Shown one piece after another: positions 22,555 to 33,967 of a DNA stretch of 64,000 nt (the first letter of the stretch is position 1; the number at the start of each line of letters is the position of its first letter). Source of the DNA: Siphonodentalium dalli (lineage: Eukaryota; Mollusca; Scaphopoda; Gadilida; Siphonodentaliidae); the NCBI GenBank assembly GCA_032622095.1, contig CP136064.1:177584247-177648246 (forward strand). Direction: 5' to 3'. A program made the translations under genes and the position numbers. A model generated the notes under the pieces. It ran no database searches, was not told the origin of the DNA, and saw only the letters and a list, made by a program, of their open reading frames with translations.

Positions 22555-22902
22555 TTAAATAACAACACTTTTTCCAGATATGTCATGTATTTTTCGAGCG
22601 CCTTCAAAAATGGCGTAAACATGGGAGTTCATCTCAGAATGATTATGAGCCAAATTCCATATCTTATGTTCAAGTATATTAAAAACTAGAGTATAATAAA
22701 AGTTTCGTTTATCTGTTTTTTGTAATAATCGCACTGGATTACTAATATACCGAAATGAAACGATGCATCTATAATTAAGACAAAATATTCTCAAACATAT
22801 TGTGTGTTCCTTTGCCTTTTTAACGGAACTCACATGATGAAATTTTTTCCAGCAAATCACAATTCTGTTTAAACTTGTTACTCGTTTGGCAATTTTTCTC
22901 AT
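22555..22902 (-). CDS. hypothetical ORF, 115 aa
   Basis: An ATG frame with no recognised domain, rich in Ile/Lys/Asn as expected of AT-rich DNA but containing several Trp, His and Cys. Stretches such as KIWNLAHNHSEMNSHVYAIF look protein-like. No splice sites or homologous second copy were seen in the window. Confidence 0.25.
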   Translation of the reverse strand: MRKIAKRVTSLNRIVICWKKFHHVSSVKKAKEHTICLRIFCLNYRCIVSFRYISNPVRLLQKTDKRNFYYTLVFNILEHKIWNLAHNHSEMNSHVYAIFEGARKIHDISGKSVVI

Positions 22903-23177
22903 AGATGCACTGGACTATAAATTGAACAAGTTGTTTGTTCAGTTCACTCTACTTGAGCCATCACATTGACCATTATATATGCCCAATTAACTCATTAATA
23001 TCGACATTACCATTATGTAACTTACAACTCACAAAATATATTGTCATAAAAGTTTATACCCGTCCAGAAATGTCAGGTTAAGACAATGATAGATCAAAAT
23101 ATGAGTTATTATTCCAGTATTATGAAATTATTCTATAAAGGGGTTTCCTATCCTAAGCTATCGCCAGAAGTGAACAG

Positions 23178-23975
23178 TTTAGATGGACATACACAGGAAA
23201 CTATTTATTACACCACCTGAAAGAATACATGCTATCCGGAGACCACATTGAGGCATATTATATAAAAATAAAAATGTCAAAAAGATGACTTGATCACATT
23301 TTAAAAGGAAAATTTCGGGAACAGCGTTCTCTGAAAGTAATTGGATATTGGAAATAAATAACTGCCATAAAAAGTACATTGTCTGAACTAGTGAAAGGCT
23401 CAAATATTGATTTAATTGAGAGCAACACTGCTTCAAAAATGTTAACAGAGTGGTTGTTGGGTACCTAAAAATGGTGATCAGCCATTTACATGAACTGTAA
23501 ATATGAAGAACCAGTCCAGTGAATACACATTTGTTTAGTCAAGCAAGGAGCAATCAACCAGAAATAGTCCACAGTGTTAAGAGATAGCTGGACAGCAAGG
23601 GATTTGCTTTAGACAGTAAATAGACAAACTCATTCGAGCCCACAATTTTATATCATTTCTTGCAAATATGGCAGCTCACAATTGTTCAACATCCAGCTAC
23701 CACTCTGTTATCATTTTTGAAGCAGGGTTGCTCTTAACTAAATAAATATTTGAGCCTTTCACTAGTTGAGATAATGGTCTTTTTTTTATAGAAGTTATTC
23801 ATCTCCAATCAATTTCTTAATTTTCCAAGAACATTGATCCCAAAATTCTCATTTAAAAATGTGTTCAGTCATCTTTTTGACATTTAAATTGTTACATGAT
23901 ATGCTAAAATGCACAAATGATGTACTAGCTCAACAATTAAATAGTTTTCTTTGTATGTCCATCTATTTTCCACCT
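23178..23975. mobile_element. foldback element with ~300-bp imperfect arms
   Basis: The left arm (23178-23480) and right arm (about 23690-23975) are inverted copies: TAGATGGACATACACAGGAA pairs with the complement of TTTCTTTGTATGTCCATCTA. The phrases AAATGTCAAAAAGATGACT, CTAGTGAAAGGCTCAAATAT and AACAGAGTGGT also recur inverted. The 200-bp centre is unique. The ends carry TAGATGG/CCATCTA, compatible with a TA target. No transposase. Confidence 0.75.
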
Positions 23976-24369
23976 CCTGACATTGTTTATACTTGGAAAC
24001 GATTAAATGCAGATAAATAGGTTAAATGTATTAAAATAAAATTCCAACAGGCCTATATGCAAACATGGGAATAATGATAACAGATAACAGAGAAAATGTG
24101 TAACATAAATTATGCTAAATATCACAGAAATAAAAAGGTTTATGACTGATATCTGAATATGTCTAATATCAAACTTTCACATGCAGCTATGTAAATTTTT
24201 CATTCCCAGCATATAAGAATGATGTACATTGCTAATAATAAACTCTGTAATCTCTTGAATGAGGCTCGGTGTCGCATCACATTCTGAGTAGTTATGCGCC
24301 ATTATTGGTGTCCATTTTTTAACACTGCTATGCTAGGAATTAGAAATTTACATGGCTGCATGTGGAAGT

Positions 24370-25000
24370 TTGATATTGGAAAAGAGTCATAACTCGACAA
24401 AATCATCAGACTTTGACCAAATAATTGAACTTGGACCGCATCTTCTCAAATGTGAACCACATACCAAATATGAAGAAATTAAATTGAATATTGCTCAAGT
24501 TTACCATCAGGATAACATGAAAACATAAAATTCTAAGTCGAAAAAGAAGCAGAACTCGTCAAAATGATCAGACTTTGACCATATATTAGAACTTGGACTG
24601 CATCTTCTCATATGTGAACCACATATCAAATATGAAAAAATTATTATGAATATTGCTCACTTTACCATCTAGACAACATGAAAACAGCAATTTCTAAGTA
24701 AAAAAAGAGGCATAACTCGTCAAAATCATCAGACTTTGACCAAATTCGAACTTCGACTGAATTTTCTCAAATGTGAACCACATACCAAATATCAAGAAAG
24801 TATGTTGAGTATTGCTCAAGTTGCCATCTGGACAACATTAAATCAGCGATTTCTAAGTCTAAAAAGAGGCTTAGCTCCATCAAAATAATCAGACTTTGGC
24901 CATATTCGAAATTGGACTGCATTTTCTCAAATGTGAACAACATACCAAATGTGAAGAAATTATGTTGAATATTACTCAAGTTATCATCCAGATATAAGGG
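24370..25000. repeat. four-unit ~161-bp tandem repeat
   Basis: The landmark AGACTTTGACC/GGCC occurs at 24408, 24570, 24731 and 24891 (steps 162, 161, 160). Each unit also contains GGACTGCATCTTCTCA, TGTGAACCACATACCAAATA and ATTGCTCAAGTT, and begins with an AAACTCGTCAAAAT-like phrase. Units are diverged. A related decayed block is at 51640-51860. Confidence 0.8.
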
Positions 25001-25679
25001 TGCATGATGCCAATGCTGATTATGATATTTCCACCAAAAATGCTGTCTGTAAACAATTAGCATGTGAATCTAATCATAGAAGGATCTAGTAAATTTTGGG
25101 AACCTGTATTATTCCCCCATACTATAATTTAAATCCAGAGATAGTACAGTGCATATATGGTTTAAACTCAAACTAATTGCAACACAATGTTTCTTTGCAG
25201 GAATCAGTACATGAAGTTTATGTCATAAACCAATTATAAACATCTTACTAAAATAAAAAATAAAAGGAATCAAGAAAATATTGTCAAACATCATTTTTTT
25301 TTTTTTATAATCTAGTGAGATTATTTATTACAAACGCAATGGACAAAAATGGAAAAAGTAACCAATTTTGTGCACAATCTATTAAGAAAATTACTAAAAC
25401 ATTGAAAACTCCATTCATTTGATTCTACTTTTTAAAATATTTGACCATAAAATCTGGATTTTTAGCTAATTCTGAGAAATTGAGGTTCCGAACTACCAAT
25501 TTTGGTGGTACATAACTCGAAAAATACTCCTTATTATGTTTATAATTGGGTTTTTTTGCTTATTCCTGAAAATAAACATAGTGTTGCAACTAAACACCTC
25601 CAAAAAAAAGTTCACCACTCATATAATACCCGTATTTCCTTTGTTATTCATCCAATCGTATTCAAATTTTAAACGACTT
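25001..25679. other. AT-rich spacer, nothing identified
   Basis: No gene; a run of 14 T's near 25293. Confidence 0.3.
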
Positions 25680-26710
25680 GAGCACATGGTAACATTTCTA
25701 ACCTTCTTTTGAATGTCGCTTGAATGAAATATTTTTGAAAATCACACTTTCTAATTTCATGCTCAAGATCATAACATGTGTTCAGTGTTTGTTAACCCTT
25801 TCATGGCGGGAGAAGCTCTGGTGCAGAATTAAATATCTCTTGCCAGAGCATTCTCTCACAAAGGGAGCCTCACATATACAGGAGAATGCACTGGCTTACA
25901 AGGTCAAGGTAAATATTTTTGGCCAGTGTATTCTCTTCTATATGTGAGGCTTCCTATGGGAAAAAACTTCAGGAAGCTCTAGTCATGGAAGGGTTAAAAG
26001 TGTCACCAGCCTTATTACTGCATGGGATTTTATTGAACTTGACCAGTTGTTACTCTTTTGGAAACTAGGGGCATAATTTTGAACCACGCCATATATGGTC
26101 CACTGCATTCAACCCGAAAGCCACTGCATTCAACTCGAAAGCACCCCTGCCCCATATGACGGACCAAGCAAGGTTTACTGCCATAGATTTATTGAAGGAA
26201 AATAACCCGTATAGCAGGTCGTTTTACCGAATTCGATAAGAAAAATCGACCATTTCAAGACCAGGTTATGTGAAAGTTCGCTTCAAAATTGGACAGTATT
26301 CTCAAAGCCAGCTTCTTGAAAATTAGTTTTCTTATCGCACTCAATGAACAAAACACATTCTACAAGCAAAATGCATTACAGAGGTGATTGATTTCAACAG
26401 ATCTATGGCGATAACACTTGCTTGGATTGACATACTGGGCATGGTAATGGTTCCATTCAAATGAATGCAGCAGACCAGATATGGAGTTGGTTTAAATCAT
26501 GCCCAAAATTACCACAGCGTGACAACTGGTCAGTTGGAAGAATATCCCACACAGTAATAAGGCCGGTGGCACTTAACCAACACTCCTCACCCAATTAACC
26601 AATCAACACACTATCCTGTTGAGCATCAAATTTGAAAGTGTGATTTTTGAAAATTGCAAATTTCCCAATCAAGAGACATTCAGAAGGTTAGAAAAACCTT
26701 GGGACAATTA
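25680..26710. mobile_element. large foldback element carrying a nested TTAA MITE
   Basis: Outer arms match in inverse order. The left arm has TTTCTAACCTTC (25697), TTTGAAAATCACACTTTCTA, GTGTCACCAGCCTTATTACT (26002), TTGACCAGTTG and CCATATATGGTCCACTGCAT. The right arm (26470-26705) carries the complements of all of these. The centre (about 26130-26460) is unique. The left arm is interrupted by the family 2 MITE at 25792-25997; the right arm is not. Confidence 0.8.
25792..25997. mobile_element. TTAA-flanked MITE, family 2, copy 2
   Basis: A 206-bp element with TTAA at both borders and ends CCCTTTCATGGCGGGAG / CCCTTCCATGACTAGAGC. Its interior is itself inverted: GCCTCACATATACAGGAGAA against TTCTCTTCTATATGTGAGGC. 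It sits inside the left arm of the foldback; the corresponding point of the right arm reads GTGTTGG-TTAA-GTGCC with a single TTAA. Confidence 0.9.
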
Positions 26711-27054
26711 ACTCCCACAATGTTCTGCATTTATCATGTTCTCAGTTCCTGCAAAATATCAATATTTATTACGATTGTATAAATAACATGAGGCCTGGAT
26801 TTTTTTCTCATAAATGTACTGGATTAAGAGTATCTGAGCTTGTCTAATATCAGCAATCATTATACAAACGAAAGATCAAAGGAACATTCCAATACTAAAA
26901 GTATAAATATCACAGTCAGAGGTTGATTTTATGGACAAGTTGAATTGTTGCTGTAACATGCATTCTGATTGGCGGAGAGCTGCAAAGCATGTAATGTTGA
27001 TAAAAAGTTTTTTTCATGAACTTTCTTTTATTTTTTGGTGGATTTAATTAGAAT

Positions 27055-27200
27055 GGGGATAAACATAGCCTGTTTCTTTGGATAATTGTGGATTCAAGCA
27101 TGAAAACAGTTTGTGAGTTCGCCGGAAAGCTGGATCATTCACAAACTGTTTTCCTGCATGTATCACCAAATATCCAATTCATCAGATTACGTTTATCCCC
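27055..27200. mobile_element. short hairpin element with GGGGATAAAC ends
   Basis: GGGGATAAAC at the left end and GTTTATCCCC at the right end frame an inner inverted pair, AAAACAGTTTGTGA and TCACAAACTGTTTT. TTTGGATAATTG / ATATCC pairing lies between. No clear target duplication. Confidence 0.6.
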
Positions 27201-28211
27201 TAAATAACATCAGACAGCAGTTTTCAGCGAAGCATCCATAATATCGCTAGTTTTTATGTAAGAAAACTTATCATTCAAATTTGGGATAGTGTGAAAATGG
27301 ATTGCAAGATCGGATTTAAAATATTCTTTGAATAATGTGTATTTATTAATTATGTGTGCTTAAAGATACCATGTCTTATTTAACAACCCTGAATTACTAT
27401 TTCATCTTCGGGGGTGAAAAATAGTTCATATGAATCTAGGAACCCACATTTTAAAGCTCAGAGCTATTATATTTTTATTCTTGAAATCTAATTTACATGT
27501 ATTTTCTACACCTCAAAATATTGACAGCTTTGCAAAAATTACATCAGATTTATATATACTGATGCACGGATGCCGTAATAAGAGTTGGCATTTGCATCTT
27601 GTTATGATATGAATTGTTACCTAAATTGAAAAAAAAAAATTCAAATTTTATTTGGACGCCTGGAGTTTGGGCGCCCAAACCCGGTAAACGGTATGAAAAA
27701 CGGCCTGGCTATGTCCCTGTATATGAAATGTTTTCATTGACAACCAATGAAATCGATGATTAGAACCATTCAATAAGTGTGAACGGATTGCAGTGGCTCA
27801 AATTTAGGGGTGGAGTTTCCCATTGATGCTAATTAGATCACAGAAAACGAGCGCGAATTGTTCAAAATGGCTGTGGGCTAACTTAGCCGTAAGACGTCGG
27901 CATTATTGCCAACAGGTGCTCAAATTTGCCGCTTTGGATATTCTTTGTTTTATTGATATTGCGTTGATATAATCTAAAGCCTAGAAAAGGAAGAAAGGAT
28001 TTAATATGTGCCCTTCATTATCTTAATCATCAGCAGAACAAAACACAATCAATGTAAATCATCATTATAACTCGGTATTCGCATCTCAAATCAAAGTATT
28101 GAAAATGCAAAAATTAAAGAGGTCGAAAAATGATATTGACACAACAAAAGACACCAAAAACCAATATGGATGATACAACAAAAGATGTCAAAAGACGATA
28201 AGTTGGAATAA
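27201..28211. other. spacer, nothing firm
   Basis: A perfect 14-bp palindrome TTTGGGCGCCCAAA lies near 27667. The open frame at 27430-27612 looks like chance. Confidence 0.3.
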
Positions 28212-28480
28212 GGGTTAATGCTGTGGTATTTTAGATGCCACATGTTGTCACATCAGCTCTCATGGCCAATTTTTAGGACTTTGTCCATGTGCAACCTGAA
28301 ACTATTATTTCTGTAGTCGTAGAATCTATTTTGTTACTCACTGTAGATTATCTTCAAATGTTGAAGATGCTTGAATGGATCTTTTGTGCCTTTTCCTTGC
28401 CATTTGCATTTAATCACCAGTTTTGTGTTTACTAATCTTCACATGATTAATGAAACACCCTTCTTTAGAGACTTTCCCCC
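28212..28480 (+). repeat. dispersed repeat (copy 1 of 2)
   Basis: GTTAATGCTGTGGTATTTTA, GATGCCACATGTTG, CATGGCCAATTTTTAGGA and CTCACTGTAGATTATCTT recur in the same order at 59398-59580, with substitutions and indels. Confidence 0.55.
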
Positions 28481-28794
28481 CAAATTTCTGAGATCCTTCG
28501 CCTGAAAATAATTAACAATTAAAAATGAGGTGAAGGGTGATCCTGAGCAATGTCAACCAGAAGGATAAAAATTTATATTTATTTTCAGGTTATGATAATT
28601 TTTCACCCACTGACCGACGCGTCGCAGCCGCGTCCAGTGGTGTGTACTATTATCGTAGGACTCCATGTGTTTCTGCTGAACTGAACTAGTGCCCATGCGT
28701 TTCTGCTGAGCTGCACTGACGTTTGATCGCAAAATAAAAGTATAATCATTATCAAAGCACACGTTTGGATAACACCGCCTTAAACAGTTTCATA

Positions 28795-29001
28795 TTATGA
28801 TGTTGAGCTCATATTGTCAATAAAATTATAGCTATAACTGATAAAACTAAAAGGTACTGCTAAAGTATTTCTACTAATTTGGTAACTAGATTCAGGTTGA
28901 GCTGGAACTTGAGAAAATTTTAATTTCAACCAATTGAAATGCCGTTGCAACTGGACAGGGTTAAGTTGGTTAGCAACGCGCGGCGATCGAAATGACGTCA
29001 T
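28795..29001 (-). CDS. weak first-exon candidate downstream of a CRE octamer
   Basis: A minus-strand ATG within TGACGTCA (28993-29000) opens a frame starting MTSFRSPRVANQLNPVQLQR and continuing FSQVPAQPESS. The 28960-29300 interval is CpG-richer than its surroundings, as a promoter might be. The C-terminal half looks like chance AT-rich frame, and no family is recognised. Confidence 0.2.
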   Translation of the reverse strand: MTSFRSPRVANQLNPVQLQRHFNWLKLKFSQVPAQPESSYQISRNTLAVPFSFISYSYNFIDNMSSTS

Positions 29002-29354
29002 CGTAAACAAGGCGCCTTTTCAAAATCAGATCGTACAGTCATGCCTCAGCTCAGGCTCGCTTGAAGATAAAATCGGCTCTTTATTTTGTGTTCATAACAA
29101 AACAGACGGTGGGATTTAAATTTGAATATTCTTAGTTGCATGTATGCATACATTGATGTGTTTACACGCGAGCTTCTATGACGACTTGCAGGAATTCTCG
29201 GATGTTGAAGTGAAGTGAAATTTCGATCCTTGAATCCCCGCCGCCACTGAGTTTAAGCGAGGACAGCCATTCTCCGAATTCTCGACTCATTGAAAAAATT
29301 CAATTTCTTCCATCTAAAACATAATTACGCGTTGGACTCTATCATTTTAAGAAA

Positions 29355-29837
29355 ATATAAGTATTACACGCCGACACACGAAGTCTCCGCTTAAAATTTT
29401 GAAAAATAAGAGTTTTATCGACATAAATCGAATTGAATTTGGGAAATCCTATGTTAAATGTTTTCTCTTTTTCCGTTTTTTTTTCATGTTTAAAAAAATT
29501 AATTTCTCGAGTCTGAAAGCTTATTTCTTGCACAATCCAGTTATTTAAGATCGGAGAAGTATATTACACATGCATTATAAGTCCGAACCTCATAAATAGG
29601 ATATTAGTCGTTTTGTTAACAATTGTTTAGTTTGACCTAAGGCTAACTTTAATAAAAAAAAAAATCAATGTTTAATAAAAATTTATTTCTTAAGTCAAAA
29701 GACTATCACTTGTTAAATTAGTTAAATTAAGATTATGTAAGTATGCTAGATAGGCATACGAAGTCTCAACTTAAAATTTTGAAAAATAAGAGTTTTATTG
29801 ACATAAATCGATTTTAATGGGAAATCCTATGTTATTG
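29355..29837. repeat. two direct repeats 395 bp apart
   Basis: ACGAAGTCTCCGCTTAAAAT, TTTGAAAAATAAGAGTTTTA and GACATAAATCG up to GGGAAATCCTATGTTA occur at about 29378-29457 and again at about 29758-29835. The second copy runs straight into MITE family 1 copy 3. The DNA between shows nothing. Confidence 0.65.
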
Positions 29838-30339
29838 TTAAAGGTACGGTTGGCCTTGGCGGTGGGTATCCTGTGAAAATATTTCCACCCGTCAAAAACC
29901 GCCACAAACAGAAAGAACATCAAAATGTAGACAGACTTTGTCCGTATATCAATAAGAAATATCGCATAAACAGTATGTTATTCTCATATGTTTAACCATT
30001 GTTATGTAAACATAAGCATAAAAAGTAACTTTTCTGGTGTTTGTTTATATTATGATGGTAAACATAAAGAGCGTTCTTTGTTGGTGAATTCCTGATATGG
30101 AACTAATAAAGAGCGTTTATGCCATTTGTGTGTGATTAGCCAGTAGCATTGTGCTGTCCTCTGTAACCCAATCAGGCTCTTGCTTAGGTAAAATATAGTA
30201 GGTATTTATGATAACATGCTGTTTACGCGATGGTCATGGTATATATGAACGAAACTGTATGCGTTTTAATGTTTTTCTGTTTACGGTGTTTGGAACAAAT
30301 ATGAATATTTTCGACAATTAAGGCCTCACGTGCCTTTAA
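29838..30339 (-). mobile_element. TTAA-flanked MITE, family 1, copy 3 (complete, inverted)
   Basis: A 502-bp element, reverse orientation relative to 15591-16088. It has TTAA at 29838-29841 and 30336-30339 and the ends AGGTACGGTTGGCC and GGCCTCACGTGCCT. Flanks differ from copy 2, as expected for independent insertions. Confidence 0.85.
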
Positions 30340-30559
30340 TCAATTTTACTTTTAGGGCTCTGCGAGTGTTTTCTGAGCTGCTCCATATTGGGCACCAGCC
30401 TCCATGGTCCATATTTGACCAGTTCTACCTGATATCTTTTGCTTTTGGGACTTCTAAATGTACATTGTAGTTGGTCACCTACTCATTTAATTGCCCCACA
30501 GCCTAATACAACATGTATATAAATCGTGATATAGTACAATTTGAGTAACTGTTGACACT

Positions 30560-31250
30560 CGTAATATTCATTAATCTTTCGCCTTTTTGGCAAATTGTGC
30601 GACAGTATAGTCGCGTATACGCCAACATTGGTCATTATCACTCGACAAATATATTTCAGTCTATCGGTACCAAGCCATATTTCCCCCATATACTAGTAGT
30701 CTGTCAGACCTCCCCCCGCCCCCTGATTTATTTTTTCATTAGTGTAGTCGCATTAGCCATTATGTGTATATGTTACCATGTGATACTAATTTCTATGGTA
30801 TATCACTATATACTTCCATCATTTGATATTCCTTTAAATTATGGCACCATCTATAGAAATGGAGATAATTTCAAACCCCCCCCTCCCATTTTATAGTTTT
30901 CCCGTGACAGTAGAGTCGCTTTGAATTTTGTGTCAACATTGGTCTTTATTGCTTTACTAAATTTATATCGGTTCATCGGTATGAACCCCATATCCACATA
31001 TAACCCACCCAACCTTTAATCCCGGCCCAATTTATTTACTTTTTTTCATCGGTACAGTCGCGTTACGTACATATTTTATCATTTGATACTTACATGTATA
31101 TCTATGCTATTACTATACCGTATACGTATATCGATTGCTATTCCATTCTATATAATTCTGGTACCATTTATAGAGATAATTTCAAACCCCCCCCCCCCCC
31201 AATTTTATATCATTGCCACTACAGTCGCGATGCATTACATGACGTGGACA
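30560..31250. repeat. two tandem copies of a ~330-bp dispersed repeat
   Basis: Each copy contains AACATTGGTCATTATC, a TATATCGGTTCATCGGTATG-like phrase, CATATAACCCACCCAACCTT or relative, TTTTTTCATCGGTACAGTCG, CATTTGATAC, TGGTACCATTTATAGAGATA and AATTTCAAACC followed by a poly-C run. A further copy, split by an insertion, is at 47845-48810. Confidence 0.7.
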
Positions 31251-32282
31251 GTGCCTCTACAATCTGGACTCATTCATACCCCCGGGTACAAATTATCCTA
31301 TAGCAGCTAGTATAGCAGAATTACTGGTAATTATGTTGCGCGTTGCAGTATATACCATTGTTCTCAGCGGGGCTGCTGTCAATCGCGTTATGTAAGATTG
31401 CGTGATAGACTATGTAATATGTAGTTAAACTTTTATCTTACAAATTTGGACTCAATACTTTCATATTAATAGCAAATTGTGATTTATATTACAATTTCTT
31501 TACGGTTTGACCCATCAGCCGGATAAATCGGATAGTAAACACTGAAGTTATGATATAATATTAAAAATATTATGATAGTCAATCGATAAGTCTAGTCTGC
31601 AGCATATACTTTGCTCTTTGCTACTATGGTGCCACTGAAACTCTCAGTTTGTTGAACGAATAGTTGATTATGATGGAGCTAAAACGCGGGAGTGGGGTCG
31701 GGGTGATTGTATATCAATAACATTAAGAAATATGCCATTCCGACATCAGTATATAACTTACAAACATTGCAGGACTGTTTAACTCTTTCGCTCGTTGCTT
31801 CGTTAAAAGCGTGGCTATGACCAATGATTTATCATCTTCCAGTTTTGTTGGAGTACATCTCCCAGATGTTGGAGTACCCACATTCGTAAAATTCGTGGCG
31901 GGCGGGGGTGTGGGGGGGGGGGGGGGGGGGTGGTAGAATAAACGAAACTGTAAGCTTGTGTTTAGTGTAAACTAATTTTAACAGATTGACTACTAAGTAT
32001 AGTTTGGTAAAATCAGATTTGTTTCGACGAATATTATACATGGAACAACAATAATTAATAAAATCAGTACATAACAAATCACTTGAATCTAATGGAATGG
32101 CCAACGATGTCCAGGAAATCCACCATGCTCTCCTTCCCGCTATCGAAGTCAACACAGCTTGTTTTTGAGCGCTCTCACGGCTTTGATGGTGGTTCACCTA
32201 GTCTTAGTCGCTCGATATCGATCAGTCCTGCGGACTAAGTTACCATATTAATTACACGGCATGTAAGAATTAATATTCTAAA
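31251..32282. other. spacer with a poly-G tract
   Basis: A G-rich run at about 31900-31932 contains about 20 consecutive G's interrupted once, a potential G-quadruplex or polymerase-slippage site. No gene recognised; the minus-strand frame over it (31832-32197) is produced partly by the homopolymer. Confidence 0.4.
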
Positions 32283-32650
32283 ATGTTCTTTGCAAAATTT
32301 TAAATATCAAATTAAACGCTCTTTATATATCAACTTTGATTTTTAAGAGATCTCGACCCTGTTATTATCTTTGATTTTAAGAGAGCCTGTTAACCTGAAC
32401 ATGTACATCCGCGACTCAAATTACTTATTTTTCTATATATTATCGATATTAGATTTATAGAAATTGACGGACAGTACCCGTTTAAACACGATCACATTAC
32501 ACTTTTCATAACGTAAAATACTGTTATATTTTATTTATTTACTTATTACCATATTATTGACTATTAACTACATATAAGACAAATCTTATATCAAGATAAA
32601 TTGTTTTCTTTGCAAAATTATAAATACAAAATCAAACGCTCTTTATAGCA
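32283..32650. repeat. direct repeat pair containing AAACGCTCTTTAT
   Basis: TTCTTTGCAAAATTTTAAAT with ATTAAACGCTCTTTATA (32284-32328) recurs as TTCTTTGCAAAATTATAAAT with ATCAAACGCTCTTTATA (32606-32648). The AAACGCTCTTTAT core also occurs in MITE family 1. Confidence 0.55.
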
Positions 32651-33176
32651 TTAACATGTCTATAATTCATACTTTGATAACAATAGTCACAACAATGACA
32701 TTGTTTTTTCAACTGTGTTGATGTCACAAGGGATCGTCCAAACAGGCTTTCATGTTTGTCAAAACGCGCACTCATGTTTGTCAAAACATAATATCTACGG
32801 AGTTGACATCGCTTGAGTAGAGAGAGAGAGATTATTTATTCCTCCATAACCATGCAGGCTTTACTGACCAGTCAAAACATTCTTTGATATCCGCGATAAA
32901 GGATTCAGCATAAAGCATTTTATGAGCAGGGGAAATGTCCGGTGGGTTAATATCTGGGTGGGGAAATAATTAGTATACATATAAAAACTATCATCGATCA
33001 AAATATTATTTCCGAAAACAAACCAATACAGAGAGATTCACAGTGCCAGGTAAGTCAAGTCAATTTACGACCTGACAATACACGGACAACAGCTTAAAGC
33101 ATGCGCTAGACAAACATCCGATGGCGACCACTGTATACGGTGCATTGGTGTACTGTGGATTAACAGTAGTTATATA

Positions 33177-33243
33177 ATACACTAGACTGTACACATACTT
33201 AGTACACCGGCAGTGTACTGATTATGTGTACAGTCTAGTGTAT
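33177..33243. repeat. 67-bp near-perfect palindrome
   Basis: ATACACTAGACTGTACACAT followed by A at 33177-33197 is the exact complement of the 21 bp ending at 33243. Inside, AGTACAC and GTGTACT pair around a CGGCA loop. It can extrude as a cruciform. Confidence 0.85.
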
Positions 33244-33359
33244 TGGTCATGTGCTGTACACATACTAATAATAATACTACTGACTCACTGTACCCTGTGA
33301 CCACACTCCCTGGTCAAATTGTCTTGCTAATATGCTTTGACTTTTTACTTAATTAATTT

Positions 33360-33909
33360 GGCCGGTATATTGGTAGTGCTAAATAAGCTTTTTCCAAAAA
33401 ACGGGGGTTCGTGGTGGGGTCTGAATTCGGTGCTATGCAGCGCGAGATGACGGCGTAATTATAGGGTTGTAAATCAGTACATGTGGTCTTATATGAACAT
33501 AGCATAATGTTGTCAAGAAATATATATAGTACCATAGGGTCATACATCCATGTCTGATAAGAGAGGGGGCACCAAGCCCACCCATGGAACCCAATTCAAC
33601 ACGTAACAGCCCATCCCTGTAGGAATATGATCGATGCTGATGTCTAGCATTCATGTAGTGGGCCCATGATAACATCTCAGTTAATTTACATCCACGCAAC
33701 TCAGTGATAGGTTTTCTCAGAGTGAAGCTTTTTCCAAAAACGGGGGTGGCGGGGTCTGCATTCGGTGCTATCACTTGAAACGCTGAGATATTTCCACGCT
33801 GTAGCCAGAACCTTGAATAGTCTTTTATGTATCTAGAGGGACTATTGGGAAATATAAACAGACGACGACTGACAGAGAAGCAGAAATGTGCAGGAGGATT
33901 TGTATTCAC
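33360..33909 (-). repeat. internal direct repeat with a 158-residue minus-strand frame
   Basis: AAGCTTTTTCCAAAAAACGG through GGGGTCTGAATTCGGTGCTA (33387-33436) recurs at 33726-33771. The minus-strand open frame 33433-33909 has no recognisable domain and partly results from the repeat. I do not call it a gene. 32651-33176 shows only an AGAGAGAG microsatellite near 32819. Confidence 0.4.
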
Positions 33910-33967
33910 AAGTGGGAAATGTTAAGTTGAAATAAGCAAAATGGATAATACAGTTAAGAAGGAGACC

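Noticed and set aside
27430-27612. 60-residue plus-strand frame
   Set aside because: Leu/Ile/Lys-rich chance frame in AT-rich DNA without splice sites or domain.
31832-32197. 121-residue minus-strand frame with a proline run
   Set aside because: The run is the translation of a poly-G/C tract; the frame has no other support.
33433-33909. 158-residue minus-strand frame as a gene
   Set aside because: It covers a direct repeat, lacks any recognised domain and has no splice or homology support.
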